This document shows positions 1 through 7,992 of a stretch of DNA of 64,000 nucleotides, in pieces (positions within the stretch are counted from its first letter, which is position 1; each line of letters opens with the position of its first letter). The notes beneath the pieces were generated by a model. The model was not told the DNA's origin, searched no databases, and saw nothing but the letters and a program-made list of their open reading frames with translations. The DNA comes from Candidatus Kryptoniota bacterium. GTDB lineage: Bacteria > Bacteroidota > Ignavibacteria > Kryptoniales > JAKASW01. The position numbers and the translations under genes were made by a program. Where the stretch lies: NCBI GenBank assembly GCA_024641705.1, contig JAHECO010000009.1:1-64000 (forward strand). Direction: 5' to 3'.

Positions 1-558
1 AGCCTCCACGTGGCCGGGCTTGACCGTGACGAGCACGTAGTTCTTCAGACTGCGTTCAAGCCGGTTGACGGCATATTCACTGCACGAATGGTCGAGATCT
101 ACAAACTGTAGATCAAGTCCGCACCGCGTACAAGCATCTCTCAGAGTCACGAGAAGCTGTTTGTCCATCGCCGCATAAAAGACTTCCTTGTAGGGCTCGA
201 CCTGCGCCTTGGTAATTTCATACGCGGGTATGAAGGACTGTCCTGAGAACTTGTTGTGAAAATCTATCTCGGCGCGGAGAAACCTTGAGATTTCGTCAGA
301 CGCCATATCGGAATCAATTTCTATCGTGTCGCGGGCAAGAAGGGTGGTGTCTATCGCTACCGATGCGACACGGCTCATTATCGAATCCTCGTTTATGACT
401 ACTGAAATCGTGCGCACCAGCTCGTCGGCCTCTATCGACTGGAGTGTTTTCTCCGCCACTCTCGAAAGGAAGAAGCTCCCGTCTCTGTGTTCTACCTCGG
501 CCATCCGGAGAAAATCCCTGCCGACTTCAATTCCCAGAACGATCCTGTACTGTTTCAT
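1..558 (-). CDS. PilM-like actin-fold protein (partial, C-terminus outside window)
   Basis: This open frame is missing from the ORF track because it has no stop inside the window; I read it by reverse-complementing. It gives 186 codons from an ATG whose first base is 558. The stop of the upstream ComEA-like gene directly abuts this ATG, so the two are probably co-translated. The N-terminus (YRIVLGIEVGRDFLRMAEVE) resembles the first phosphate loop of actin-like ATPases. Later blocks ('SVAIDTTLLARDTIEID', 'FVDLDHSCSEYAVNRL') follow the layout of PilM, the cytoplasmic ring protein of type IV pilus assembly. PilM identity is inferred from pattern and from the ComEA-like neighbour; another actin-fold protein is possible. 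Confidence 0.5.
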   Translation of the reverse strand, partial: MKQYRIVLGIEVGRDFLRMAEVEHRDGSFFLSRVAEKTLQSIEADELVRTISVVINEDSIMSRVASVAIDTTLLARDTIEIDSDMASDEISRFLRAEIDFHNKFSGQSFIPAYEITKAQVEPYKEVFYAAMDKQLLVTLRDACTRCGLDLQFVDLDHSCSEYAVNRLERSLKNYVLVTVKPGHVEA

Positions 559-1023
559 TTACTCCACCCTCACGTGCGGCCTCATCTGTTCGAGTTTCTT
601 CTTGCCGATTCCCTTCACATTCAGGAGTTCGTCGGCTGAATTGAATCTCCCGTTCGCGGTCCGATAGTCGATGATCCGGCGTGCAGTGGCTCTGCCGACC
701 CCGGGCAGGGCAGTGAGCTCATCGATCGTTGCGAGATTGATGTTCACCGCGACATCAGCCTCCGGCGTCGCGCCTGCCTTCCTCACTATTGAATTGTCGA
801 GGCTGTCTTCCTCGTAGGCCAATATCGAGTCGATCTTCGCCGATGCGGCGGCAAAGAATTCGTCGGATGCTGTGAAGTCGAAGTCATGGGCGGTCCGGTC
901 GAGGTGAAACATCTTCACGCTTCCTCCCAGGATGAGACTGAGCGAGAGGAAAAGGAGTATCGCCGCCTCACTCTTGGTAAGGCCTAATTTCTCTTGGATT
1001 GTCCTAATTATTCTTGCCAACAT
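559..1023 (-). CDS. ComEA-like helix-hairpin-helix protein
   Basis: This is a 154-residue protein with one hydrophobic segment near residues 20-36 (SEAAILLFLSLSLILGG), so it is probably anchored in the inner membrane with the rest outside. The C-terminal 60 residues carry two helix-hairpin-helix motifs (LPGVGRATARRIIDYR and VKGIGKKKLEQMRPHV), typical of the ComEA DNA-binding domain used in DNA uptake. The preceding 'NINLATIDELTALPG' is the classic ComEA lead-in. It sits directly upstream of the PilM-like gene, consistent with a competence/type IV pilus role. The family also includes ComEA-like proteins of unknown role, so uptake function is inferred. Confidence 0.8.
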   Translation of the reverse strand: MLARIIRTIQEKLGLTKSEAAILLFLSLSLILGGSVKMFHLDRTAHDFDFTASDEFFAAASAKIDSILAYEEDSLDNSIVRKAGATPEADVAVNINLATIDELTALPGVGRATARRIIDYRTANGRFNSADELLNVKGIGKKKLEQMRPHVRVE

Positions 1024-1104
1024 CTGCCGTCGTCCGCCTCATGGAATATTGGGAAAGTGCCTCGAATATTCAAACGGAAGAGGCTTTTTCTTTGAGAATG
1101 GCTT

Positions 1105-2250
1105 CTAGTTTGAAGATCCGCCGGCGCGGGAAGGGGGCTTGAGATTTGCCGATCGGCCCAGTTCTTTAAGTAATTCCTTGTCCTTGCCGCTCAGCTTCGT
1201 CGGCGTGAATATGGTGATGCTGACCAGTTGGTCACCTCTTCCGTACCCGTTGAGGTGAGGAAGTCCTTTGTCGCGCATCCTGAGTATCTTGCCCGACTGG
1301 ATGCCGGCTTCGATCTTGAGCTTGGCTCTGCCGGTGAGCGTGGGCACTTCTACCTCGGTTCCGAGAGCCGCCTCGGGGAAGCTGAGTTCCAGCTCGTAGA
1401 TTATGTCATCTCCGTTACGTTTGAAGTGCTCATGTCGTGCTTCCTCGATGACGACAATGAGGTCACCGCTTGGACCGCCTCGTCTTCCTGCATTTCCTTC
1501 GCCACGGAGCGTGAGATAATTTCCTTCCGCTACCCCGGCCGGGATCTTGACTTTGATCGTCGACTCTCCGTTTATGCGCCCTCCGCCGCCGCAAGCCGGG
1601 CACGGATCTTTGATGACCCTGCCTGTACCGCCGCACGTGGAGCACTGCACTATGTTGATGAACTGGCCGAACATCGTCCTCGTGGCTCTTCTTATCTCAC
1701 CGCTCCCGCCGCATGTGGCGCAGGTCGAGGCTCCTGAACCAGCCTTCGCACCACTGCCGCCGCAGGTCTGGCACTTCTCCTGTCGTTTGATCTTTATCTT
1801 CTTCTCGACTCCGGCTCCAATTTCCTCTATTGTCAGCTTCACGGAGATTTTCAGGTCGCTGCCGCGCTCGCCCGCAGGCGCTCCCGACCTCGACCTCGCG
1901 CGCGCTCCGCCACCGAAGAAGTCGTCGAAGATGGATCCGCCGAATCCGCCGCCGAAGATGTCGTTGAAAACGCTGAAAATGTCGTTGGGGTTCGTGTTGC
2001 TCCAGTCATGGAAATCGGCGCCCTGCCGTACGCCTTCGTGGCCGAACCGGTCGTAGCGCGAACGCTTGTCCTGATCGCTGAGGACCTCGTACGCCTCGGC
2101 GGCCTCCTTGAATTTTTCCTCAGCATCCTTGTTGCCCGGATTGCGGTCGGGATGATATTGCATCGCTAGCTTGCGATATGCCTTCTTCACGTCTTCAACG
2201 GAAGCGGACTTTGGTACACCTAGTATCTCGTAGTAGTCTCTTTTTGACAT
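1105..2250 (-). CDS. dnaJ: Chaperone DnaJ (Hsp40)
   Basis: Cytoplasmic co-chaperone that stimulates DnaK ATPase and delivers unfolded clients. All DnaJ parts are visible: a J domain in residues 1-70 with HPD at 33-35, a Gly/Phe-rich linker (about 75-125), four CxxCxGxG zinc-finger repeats ([32 protein letters not shown]; about 160-225), and the C-terminal substrate-binding domains. The 381-residue length is normal for type I DnaJ. It lies 18 bases downstream of grpE on the same strand, forming hrcA-grpE-dnaJ. No dnaK lies next to it in this window. Confidence 0.98.
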   Translation of the reverse strand: MSKRDYYEILGVPKSASVEDVKKAYRKLAMQYHPDRNPGNKDAEEKFKEAAEAYEVLSDQDKRSRYDRFGHEGVRQGADFHDWSNTNPNDIFSVFNDIFGGGFGGSIFDDFFGGGARARSRSGAPAGERGSDLKISVKLTIEEIGAGVEKKIKIKRQEKCQTCGGSGAKAGSGASTCATCGGSGEIRRATRTMFGQFINIVQCSTCGGTGRVIKDPCPACGGGGRINGESTIKVKIPAGVAEGNYLTLRGEGNAGRRGGPSGDLIVVIEEARHEHFKRNGDDIIYELELSFPEAALGTEVEVPTLTGRAKLKIEAGIQSGKILRMRDKGLPHLNGYGRGDQLVSITIFTPTKLSGKDKELLKELGRSANLKPPSRAGGSSN

Positions 2251-2268
2251 TTAGTTCCTTGGGCTAGA

Positions 2269-2925
2269 TCAGTCTGCCGATTCCGTTCCGTTTTCTTCCT
2301 TGGCATCGGCGGCGACTATCACCTTGGCGTGTTTGATGACTTTCCCGTGCAGGGTATATCCGCGTTCCACCTCTTCCACGACAGTGTGCGGCGGGGCGTC
2401 CGGCCTGTCGACCTGCATGAGTACGTCGTGGTACATCACATCGAATTCCTTACCCACGGACTCTATCGGCTTCAGGCCCTTCTCTTCAAATATCTTTCTG
2501 AGCTTCTGGTAGATCATCTCAACCCCCTTGAAGAACGAATCGTAGTCCGTGCCTTTTCTTCCGTTGCTCAGCGCCCGCTCGAAGTCATCGAGGACGGGGA
2601 GGAGGTCTCTAATGATTCTCTCGTTTGAGAACTTGATGAAGTCCGCCTTGTCGGACTCCGTCCTTTTTCGAAAGTTGTCAAATTCAGCGGCGAGCCTCAA
2701 GAGCTGGTCTTTGTAAGTGCCGACAGATTTTTCCGACTCGGCTAGCTGCTTCCTGAGCTTCTCCACTTCGCCTTCGATGTCGCCGGTCTCTGCGCTGGTT
2801 CCGGTTGTTCCGGCCTCAGGCGCCGGCGAATCCGAGGGGGACTTGTCCTCTGGTCTTAGCTTATCGTTCATTCGGGGCAATTCTTTCTCGTTCGCGTTGT
2901 CGCGATCTGTTTGTTCGTCTTGCAT
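2269..2925 (-). CDS. grpE: Nucleotide exchange factor GrpE
   Basis: GrpE releases ADP from DnaK. The 218-residue protein starts with a charged, disordered N-terminus. A long coiled-coil helix follows (EKLRKQLAESEKSVGTYKDQ through LAAEFDNFRKRTE), then the compact C-terminal beta domain with the family signature around 'VVEEVERGYTLHGKVIKHAKV'. The start lies 7 bases after the hrcA stop, with an AGGA Shine-Dalgarno immediately upstream. It is the middle gene of the heat-shock operon hrcA-grpE-dnaJ. Confidence 0.97.
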   Translation of the reverse strand: MQDEQTDRDNANEKELPRMNDKLRPEDKSPSDSPAPEAGTTGTSAETGDIEGEVEKLRKQLAESEKSVGTYKDQLLRLAAEFDNFRKRTESDKADFIKFSNERIIRDLLPVLDDFERALSNGRKGTDYDSFFKGVEMIYQKLRKIFEEKGLKPIESVGKEFDVMYHDVLMQVDRPDAPPHTVVEEVERGYTLHGKVIKHAKVIVAADAKEENGTESAD

Positions 2926-2932
2926 TTCCTGT

Positions 2933-3955
2933 TTAGGAGGCTAATTTATTTGATATGACTTTTGCTACGAAATCCACGAGCGGGATCAGTCTGGAGTATT
3001 GCATCCTTCGCGGGCCCACTACACCGACAGTGCCGGTCACTCCTCCAACCTCGTACCGTGCCGTAATCAGGCTGTAGTCTTTCAGCTTTTCCTCTTCGTT
3101 TTCCGATCCGATCTTGACGGTGATCGGCTCCACTTTTTCACTTTTCTCCAGGATATGGAGGATCACATTCTCATCGCCAAGGATTTCCAGAATGCCCTTC
3201 AGGTTTTCGGGGAGCTCGAATTCCGGGTGAGAGAGCAGCCCCTGCGGCATACCGATATGAACCTTGTCGGTCTCCGGCATCGGCGCAAATATTCTTTCCC
3301 TCATGCTTGTAAACTTGCCGATCACCTCTTCATCCGTAAACTCACCGACTCTGTCGAGAATCGTCCCGCGCACCTCCGAGAGTCGCAGACCGGAAAGTCG
3401 TTCGTTCAGCAGCGAATTGACTCTGGCCAGCTTGCTGACGCCGACCTCACCCTCGACTTCCAACACTATGGTCTTTATCAAACCGGTCTCAAGAGAAATC
3501 ACTACCAATATCTTGGATGCGTTGAGAGACACCAATTCAATTCTGGTCAGGACCGCATCTCCAAGATAGGGGGCTGAGACCAGGCTGAGCTGTTTCGAGA
3601 CCTTTCCAAGAAGCTTGGAAGCCTCGCTCAGGAGCTCACCGGAATCGAGGGAAGAACTAAGGCCTGCGGATATCTCCGCCACGTCCTCTTCTGCCAGGCT
3701 GTCGAGAGAGATGAGCGTGTCGAGATAGAACCTGTAGCCCTTGTCGGTAGGAATCCGACCCGCGGACGTATGCGGGTGGTTCAGGAACCCGAACTCTTCG
3801 AGCTGGGCCATGACATGCCTCACCGTTGCGGAGCTCAGCCCGACACTCTTCTTCTCGGCAATGAATTTCGAAGCGACGGGCGTTGCGGTCAGGATGAAAT
3901 CGTGAACGACCTCGCGAAGGACTTCTTTTTCTCTCTGACTAAGTTCTCGTGACAT
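2933..3955 (-). CDS. hrcA: Heat-inducible transcription repressor HrcA
   Basis: HrcA represses heat-shock operons by binding CIRCE inverted repeats. The ORF track extends to 4258, but the added 101 residues are arginine- and serine-rich and unlike HrcA. The ATG at 3955 gives MSRELSQREKEVLREVVHDF and a normal 340-residue protein, so I use it. An N-terminal winged helix (SSATVRHVMAQLEEFGFL, 'TSAGRIPTDKGYRFY') is followed by the inserted GAF-like domain and a C-terminal 'ITARYEVGGVTGTVGVVGPRRM' typical of the family. It heads the operon with grpE and dnaJ. I looked for a CIRCE element upstream and did not find a match. Confidence 0.95.
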   Translation of the reverse strand: MSRELSQREKEVLREVVHDFILTATPVASKFIAEKKSVGLSSATVRHVMAQLEEFGFLNHPHTSAGRIPTDKGYRFYLDTLISLDSLAEEDVAEISAGLSSSLDSGELLSEASKLLGKVSKQLSLVSAPYLGDAVLTRIELVSLNASKILVVISLETGLIKTIVLEVEGEVGVSKLARVNSLLNERLSGLRLSEVRGTILDRVGEFTDEEVIGKFTSMRERIFAPMPETDKVHIGMPQGLLSHPEFELPENLKGILEILGDENVILHILEKSEKVEPITVKIGSENEEEKLKDYSLITARYEVGGVTGTVGVVGPRRMQYSRLIPLVDFVAKVISNKLAS

Positions 3956-4245
3956 TGCTACCTGGATGCTCCAAATCGCTTGAAATTTAATATTTTTGCG
4001 GCTGCTAATCAAGGATAACGAGCGTCTCGATGAATCGCGACGGCGAAAAGCGTCGGTTTCGGTTTCCGTCGACGCCTTAGAACTGACGTTACTCAAGGGA
4101 CGGCGATGCGTGCGAATGAAATTGGAGGTATCCCTTTTCATCCGCGGGGTCGAGCGCTGACCGTCAGACTTCCGATCAAGTGGAGGTCCGGCACCCGCGC
4201 TCTTTCTCTTGAAAGTCCCGTGGAGCCGGGTTATTATCTTCGAAG

Positions 4246-5463
4246 ATGCCTTCATCAAATCCTTCTTCGGTAAACCTCAAAGTCGGCCTGCTGATTATGG
4301 CAATGATCATAGCGGCCGGCACGCTCCTGTACACTCAATCCATCGTCAGGAAGTTGATAGAGCGCGAGAAGCGGACGGCGCATCTGTATGCCGAGTCCCT
4401 CCAATACCTCGCGAGCGACGAGTCCACCTCGCAAGACTACAGCTTCATATTTGATGACGTCCTTGGCTCCGTTGATTTTCCGATGATTCTCACGGACAGC
4501 CACAACGAGCCGTTCCTTCCGTATTCAAGGAACATTCGGAACATCGAGCTCGATACGACAAAGTCGATAGAGCAACAGCGTGAATTCCTGCTTGGTCTCG
4601 TCAGAAAGATGGACGAGGAGTATCCGCCGATAAAAGTCTCTCTCGGAAGCGTGGTATTGAGTTATGTCCATTACGGCGAATCGAACCTGGTCACGCAGCT
4701 GCGTTATGTCCCGTACGTCGAGTTCGGTATTGCGGGCTTGTTCATTTTGATTGGATATATCGCTTTTAGCTACATCAAGCGAAGCGAGCAGTCGAATATC
4801 TGGGTCGGTATGGCCAGGGAAACGGCCCATCAGCTGGGCACACCGCTTTCAAGCCTCATGGGGTGGATTGAGCTCCTCAAATCGGGCGTTGATGATAACC
4901 GCAGAGATGAAATCGTCGGAGATGTCGAACAAGACCTCAGCAGGTTAAACAAAGTAGCGATGAGGTTCTCAAAGATCGGATCATTGCCGGAATTGCGCAC
5001 GCTAAGTGTGGGCGACGTCGTCCAGAATGTGCTCGAGTATTTCAGCAAACGTATTCCGCAGACGGGCAAGAAAGTGGAACTTACGATCTCTGGCGACAGA
5101 TCACTTTGTGCGGGGATAAATGCCGAGTTGTTCGAGTGGGTGCTCGAAAACCTGATCAAGAATGCTCTCGATGCAATGGAAGACAAGGAAGGGAAGATCA
5201 ACGTCGATATCTCCAGGGAAGACAAGTTTGTCGCAATCGACATAAGTGATTCGGGGAAAGGGATCGATATGAAATTCAGGCGCGACATCTTCCGGCCCGG
5301 GTACTCGACGAAAAAGAGAGGGTGGGGATTGGGCCTGAGCCTCGCGAAACGGATTATCGAAACCTATCACGAAGGTCAGATCTATCTCCGCGACAGCAAG
5401 GCGGGAAAAGGGTCCACATTCAGGATCAGACTGAAACTTGCAGAGTGCAACCCGGAAGCGTGA
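4246..5463 (+). CDS. Membrane sensor histidine kinase (orphan)
   Basis: Two membrane segments (about residues 10-30 and 170-190) flank a roughly 140-residue periplasmic sensor region of no recognised domain. A cytoplasmic kinase core follows. The H box is ARETAHQLGTPLSSL with the phospho-acceptor His at about 195; the N box is ENLIKNALDAM; the G1 box is DISDSGKGI; the F/G2 boxes are FRPGYSTKKRGWGLGLSLAKR. The H box (HQLGTPLSS rather than HELRTPL) puts it in the HPK4/NtrB-like group. It is divergent from hrcA and has no response regulator beside it, so its partner and signal are unknown. Confidence 0.9.
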   Translation: MPSSNPSSVNLKVGLLIMAMIIAAGTLLYTQSIVRKLIEREKRTAHLYAESLQYLASDESTSQDYSFIFDDVLGSVDFPMILTDSHNEPFLPYSRNIRNIELDTTKSIEQQREFLLGLVRKMDEEYPPIKVSLGSVVLSYVHYGESNLVTQLRYVPYVEFGIAGLFILIGYIAFSYIKRSEQSNIWVGMARETAHQLGTPLSSLMGWIELLKSGVDDNRRDEIVGDVEQDLSRLNKVAMRFSKIGSLPELRTLSVGDVVQNVLEYFSKRIPQTGKKVELTISGDRSLCAGINAELFEWVLENLIKNALDAMEDKEGKINVDISREDKFVAIDISDSGKGIDMKFRRDIFRPGYSTKKRGWGLGLSLAKRIIETYHEGQIYLRDSKAGKGSTFRIRLKLAECNPEA

Positions 5464-5826
5464 TAAGATTGGAGTCCACCTCATCACCAGTCCTCATGCC
5501 ATGACAGGGGATGTATCACCGGCAATGGAAATTGGATAGTCTAAGCTTTCGACGCATCCTCCTCCTCCATAGTTTTAGAAGTTTAAACAGTAACCTTGTT
5601 CCGCATGGATTTTACATGGTTGTTTAGTTATGAAGGCGGAGATGCGGCATCCCCGTGAAGGTTTGATTTAGAGGGCGTTTTTCTGTTATATTTTTAAGCA
5701 GTCACAGTGATTATTGACGAAATAGCCTCTAAAATAGAGAAGCCTCGAAAAATCTAACGAATTGCAATATTACGATTTGAGGGCCGCCGTCTACAACGGG
5801 CCCTCAACAACGCCTGAGGAGATAAT
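5464..5826. other. Gene-free interval upstream of lpdA
   Basis: About 360 bases with no credible coding frame. It must hold the promoter for the lipoate/2-oxoacid dehydrogenase block. A possible TTGATT...TATATT pair near 5663-5690 (18-base spacer) is the best candidate I can see, but it is weak. The Shine-Dalgarno of lpdA (GAGGAG) lies at the downstream edge. I see no convincing terminator for the kinase gene. Confidence 0.4.
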
Positions 5827-7233
5827 ATGGCTGAAACGAAGGAGTATGACCTTGTTGTTCTTGGGGGAGGACCCGGCGGATATGTAGCCGCCATAAGAGC
5901 GGCGCAACTTGGAATGAAGGTCGGTTGTGTTGAGCGTGACAAGCTCGGCGGTATTTGTCTCAACTGGGGGTGCATCCCTTCCAAAGCACTTCTCAAAAGC
6001 GCCGAGGTAATGTGGAACTTCAAGGAGTCGAAGGAGTATGGAATCAGCTACGACAATTTGAAAGTTGATTTCAAGAAGGTAATCAAGAGAAGCCGCGACG
6101 CCGCCAACAGGCTCTCGAACGGCGTTGAGTATCTCTTCAAGAAGAACAAGATCGAGAAGATCAGCGGATCGGGAAAGTTCTTGAGCCCGAACAAGTTATC
6201 TGTCGTCGATAATTACGGAAAAGAGGTAGCACAGGTCGAGGCGAAGAACATTATCATTTCGACGGGTGCCCGACCGCGCGAGCTCCCTGGTGTTAAAATA
6301 GACAGGAAGAAAGTGATCACGAGTTCGGAAGCTATGACGCTTGAGGCTATTCCGAAGGAGATGATTATAATCGGGGCTGGTGCCATAGGAGCAGAGTTCG
6401 CTTACTTCTACAACGCCTTCGGCAGCAAGGTAACGCTCATTGAAATGATGCCGAACATACTTCCGGTTGAGGATGCCGAGGTTACTGCGCAGCTTGAAAG
6501 GGAATTCAAGAAGCAGGGAATAGAGATCCTTACCGAAACGAAAGTAGAATCAGCCGTCGCCGCCGGGGACGGAGTATCCGTGAAGGTATCCAATAAAAAA
6601 GGTTCACAGGAATTGAAAGCCGATGTGGCGCTTGTCGCTATCGGCATTCAAGGTAACTCAGACGGCATCGATCTGGAGAAGATCGGCGTAAAGGTCGAGA
6701 AATCGTGGATCAATGTCGACAGGGCCAATTACAGCACCGGAGTTAAGGGCGTATATGCCATCGGGGATGTAATCGGTGCTCCCTGGCTCGCGCATGTGGC
6801 TTCGGCTGAGGGGATCCGGTGCGTGGAAGGAATAGCCGGAGTCGAAACGGAGGCGCTCGACTATAACAGCATACCTGGCTGCACCTATTGTCAGCCCCAG
6901 GTGGCAAGCATAGGGCTTACGGAAGCCAAAGCGAAAGAGCTCGGTTATGAAACTAAGATCGGCCGGTTTCCGTTCACAGCTAATGGAAAGGCCATTGCGA
7001 CAAACGAGGCAGTTGGCTTTGTAAAGCTGATTTTTGACGCGAAATACGGCGAATTGCTCGGTGCACACATTATTGGACACGGAGCAACTGAACTGATCGC
7101 CGAGTTGGGCGTGGCCAAGAAGCTTGAGACTACGCCGTACGAGATAATTAGAACTGTGCACGCACATCCGACGCTTAGCGAGGCCATCATGGAAGCGGCG
7201 GAAGATGCGCTTGGACATGCAATAGATATTTGA
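5827..7233 (+). CDS. lpdA: Dihydrolipoamide dehydrogenase (E3)
   Basis: Flavoprotein E3 that reoxidises dihydrolipoyl groups of 2-oxoacid dehydrogenase complexes with NAD+. The FAD-binding Rossmann motif VVLGGGPGGYVAAIRAAQ is at residues 10-27, and the redox disulfide is GGICLNWGCIPSK with Cys44 and Cys49. The NAD-binding GAGAIGAEFA block lies near the middle, and the C-terminal dimer-interface His-Glu pair is in 'HAHPTLSEAIMEAAED'. Length (468) is normal. It has a clear GAGGAG ribosome site and leads a run of lipoate and dehydrogenase genes, which it probably serves as shared E3 for both complexes. Confidence 0.97.
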   Translation: MAETKEYDLVVLGGGPGGYVAAIRAAQLGMKVGCVERDKLGGICLNWGCIPSKALLKSAEVMWNFKESKEYGISYDNLKVDFKKVIKRSRDAANRLSNGVEYLFKKNKIEKISGSGKFLSPNKLSVVDNYGKEVAQVEAKNIIISTGARPRELPGVKIDRKKVITSSEAMTLEAIPKEMIIIGAGAIGAEFAYFYNAFGSKVTLIEMMPNILPVEDAEVTAQLEREFKKQGIEILTETKVESAVAAGDGVSVKVSNKKGSQELKADVALVAIGIQGNSDGIDLEKIGVKVEKSWINVDRANYSTGVKGVYAIGDVIGAPWLAHVASAEGIRCVEGIAGVETEALDYNSIPGCTYCQPQVASIGLTEAKAKELGYETKIGRFPFTANGKAIATNEAVGFVKLIFDAKYGELLGAHIIGHGATELIAELGVAKKLETTPYEIIRTVHAHPTLSEAIMEAAEDALGHAIDI

Positions 7234-7239
7234 CAGGAA

Positions 7240-7992
7240 TTGAAGAAATCACTCCTCATTGATATAGGCAGAACCGATTACGCTTATGCGTGGGACCTCC
7301 AGAAGACCCTTCACAAGGAAAGGGTTGAAGGGAGGATCCCCGACGTTGTCCTTTTCACTGAACACAACAACACCTATACGATAGGCAAGTCAGGCGGAGA
7401 CGATCATCTCCTCGCCTCCGAAGAAGAGCTGCGGCGGAGGGACGTCGCCGTGTTCAAGATTGACAGGGGCGGCGACATAACCTACCACGGGCCCGGTCAA
7501 ATCGTCTGTTATCCGATAATAGATCTGAACAACCATTACCTCGATGTCCACCGATACCTCCGCGATCTCGAGGAAGTTGTGATCAGGACGCTGAGACACT
7601 ACTCGATCGATTCGCGCCGCGAGCCGGACTACACAGGTGTCTGGGTCGGGGACGAGAAGGTCTGCGCCATAGGCGTTAAGATTAGCCACTGGGTGACGAT
7701 GCACGGCTTCGCATTCAACGTAAACACGGACCTCTCGTATTTCGGGAGGATAATTCCGTGCGGTATTTTCCATAAAGGTGTTACGTCTCTATCGCAGGTC
7801 CTGGGGAAGCCCATTGAATTGTCCGAAGTCAAAAAAATCATCGCAATGGAATTTGCCGAAGTATTTCAAACAGAAATCGAAACGGCAAGTATCGAGCAAT
7901 TCAATGAACGATATCACTTAGAGCCTGCCTGCGCGAAGCCGAAGCTTCGCTTCGGCGAAGGCAGGATGGAGAAAGAACATGCCTCCACTTAA
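7240..7992 (+). CDS. lipB: Octanoyl-[ACP]:protein N-octanoyltransferase LipB
   Basis: LipB moves octanoate from acyl carrier protein to the lipoyl domains of E2 proteins, the first step of lipoate synthesis. The start is a TTG at 7240 with ACAGGAA just upstream; no in-frame ATG fits better. Family marks are FKIDRGGDITYHGPGQIV, the catalytic lysine in 'DEKVCAIGVKI' (Lys140) and the catalytic cysteine in 'IIPCGI' (Cys174). The last ~23 residues after EPACAKPKL are not LipB-like: they are encoded by a palindromic repeat (7924-7965). The gene overlaps the next start by 14 bases. Confidence 0.95.
   Translation: MKKSLLIDIGRTDYAYAWDLQKTLHKERVEGRIPDVVLFTEHNNTYTIGKSGGDDHLLASEEELRRRDVAVFKIDRGGDITYHGPGQIVCYPIIDLNNHYLDVHRYLRDLEEVVIRTLRHYSIDSRREPDYTGVWVGDEKVCAIGVKISHWVTMHGFAFNVNTDLSYFGRIIPCGIFHKGVTSLSQVLGKPIELSEVKKIIAMEFAEVFQTEIETASIEQFNERYHLEPACAKPKLRFGEGRMEKEHAST
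7924..7965. repeat. Near-palindromic repeat inside the 3' end of lipB
   Basis: Bases 7924-7965 form an imperfect palindrome: an arm starting CCTGCCTGCGCGAAGCCGAA pairs with an arm ending CGGCGAAGGCAGG around a central AAGCTT. Its terminal CCTGCCT/AGGCAGG arms match exactly. It is read in frame as the tail of LipB. It looks like a dispersed extragenic palindrome that entered the gene end, or a hairpin affecting translation of the overlapping E1 gene. Only this copy is obvious in the window; hairpins with a TTGCC...GGCAA stem occur at 30988-31008 and 56850-56872 but are not clearly the same element. Confidence 0.6.

Noticed and set aside
326-667. 113-residue plus-strand ORF at the left edge
   Set aside because: It is antisense to the open PilM-like frame and the ComEA-like gene and shows no family features.
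3956-4258. N-terminal extension of hrcA in the ORF track
   Set aside because: The added residues are Arg/Ser-rich and unlike HrcA; the internal ATG at 3955 gives a normal protein start and length.
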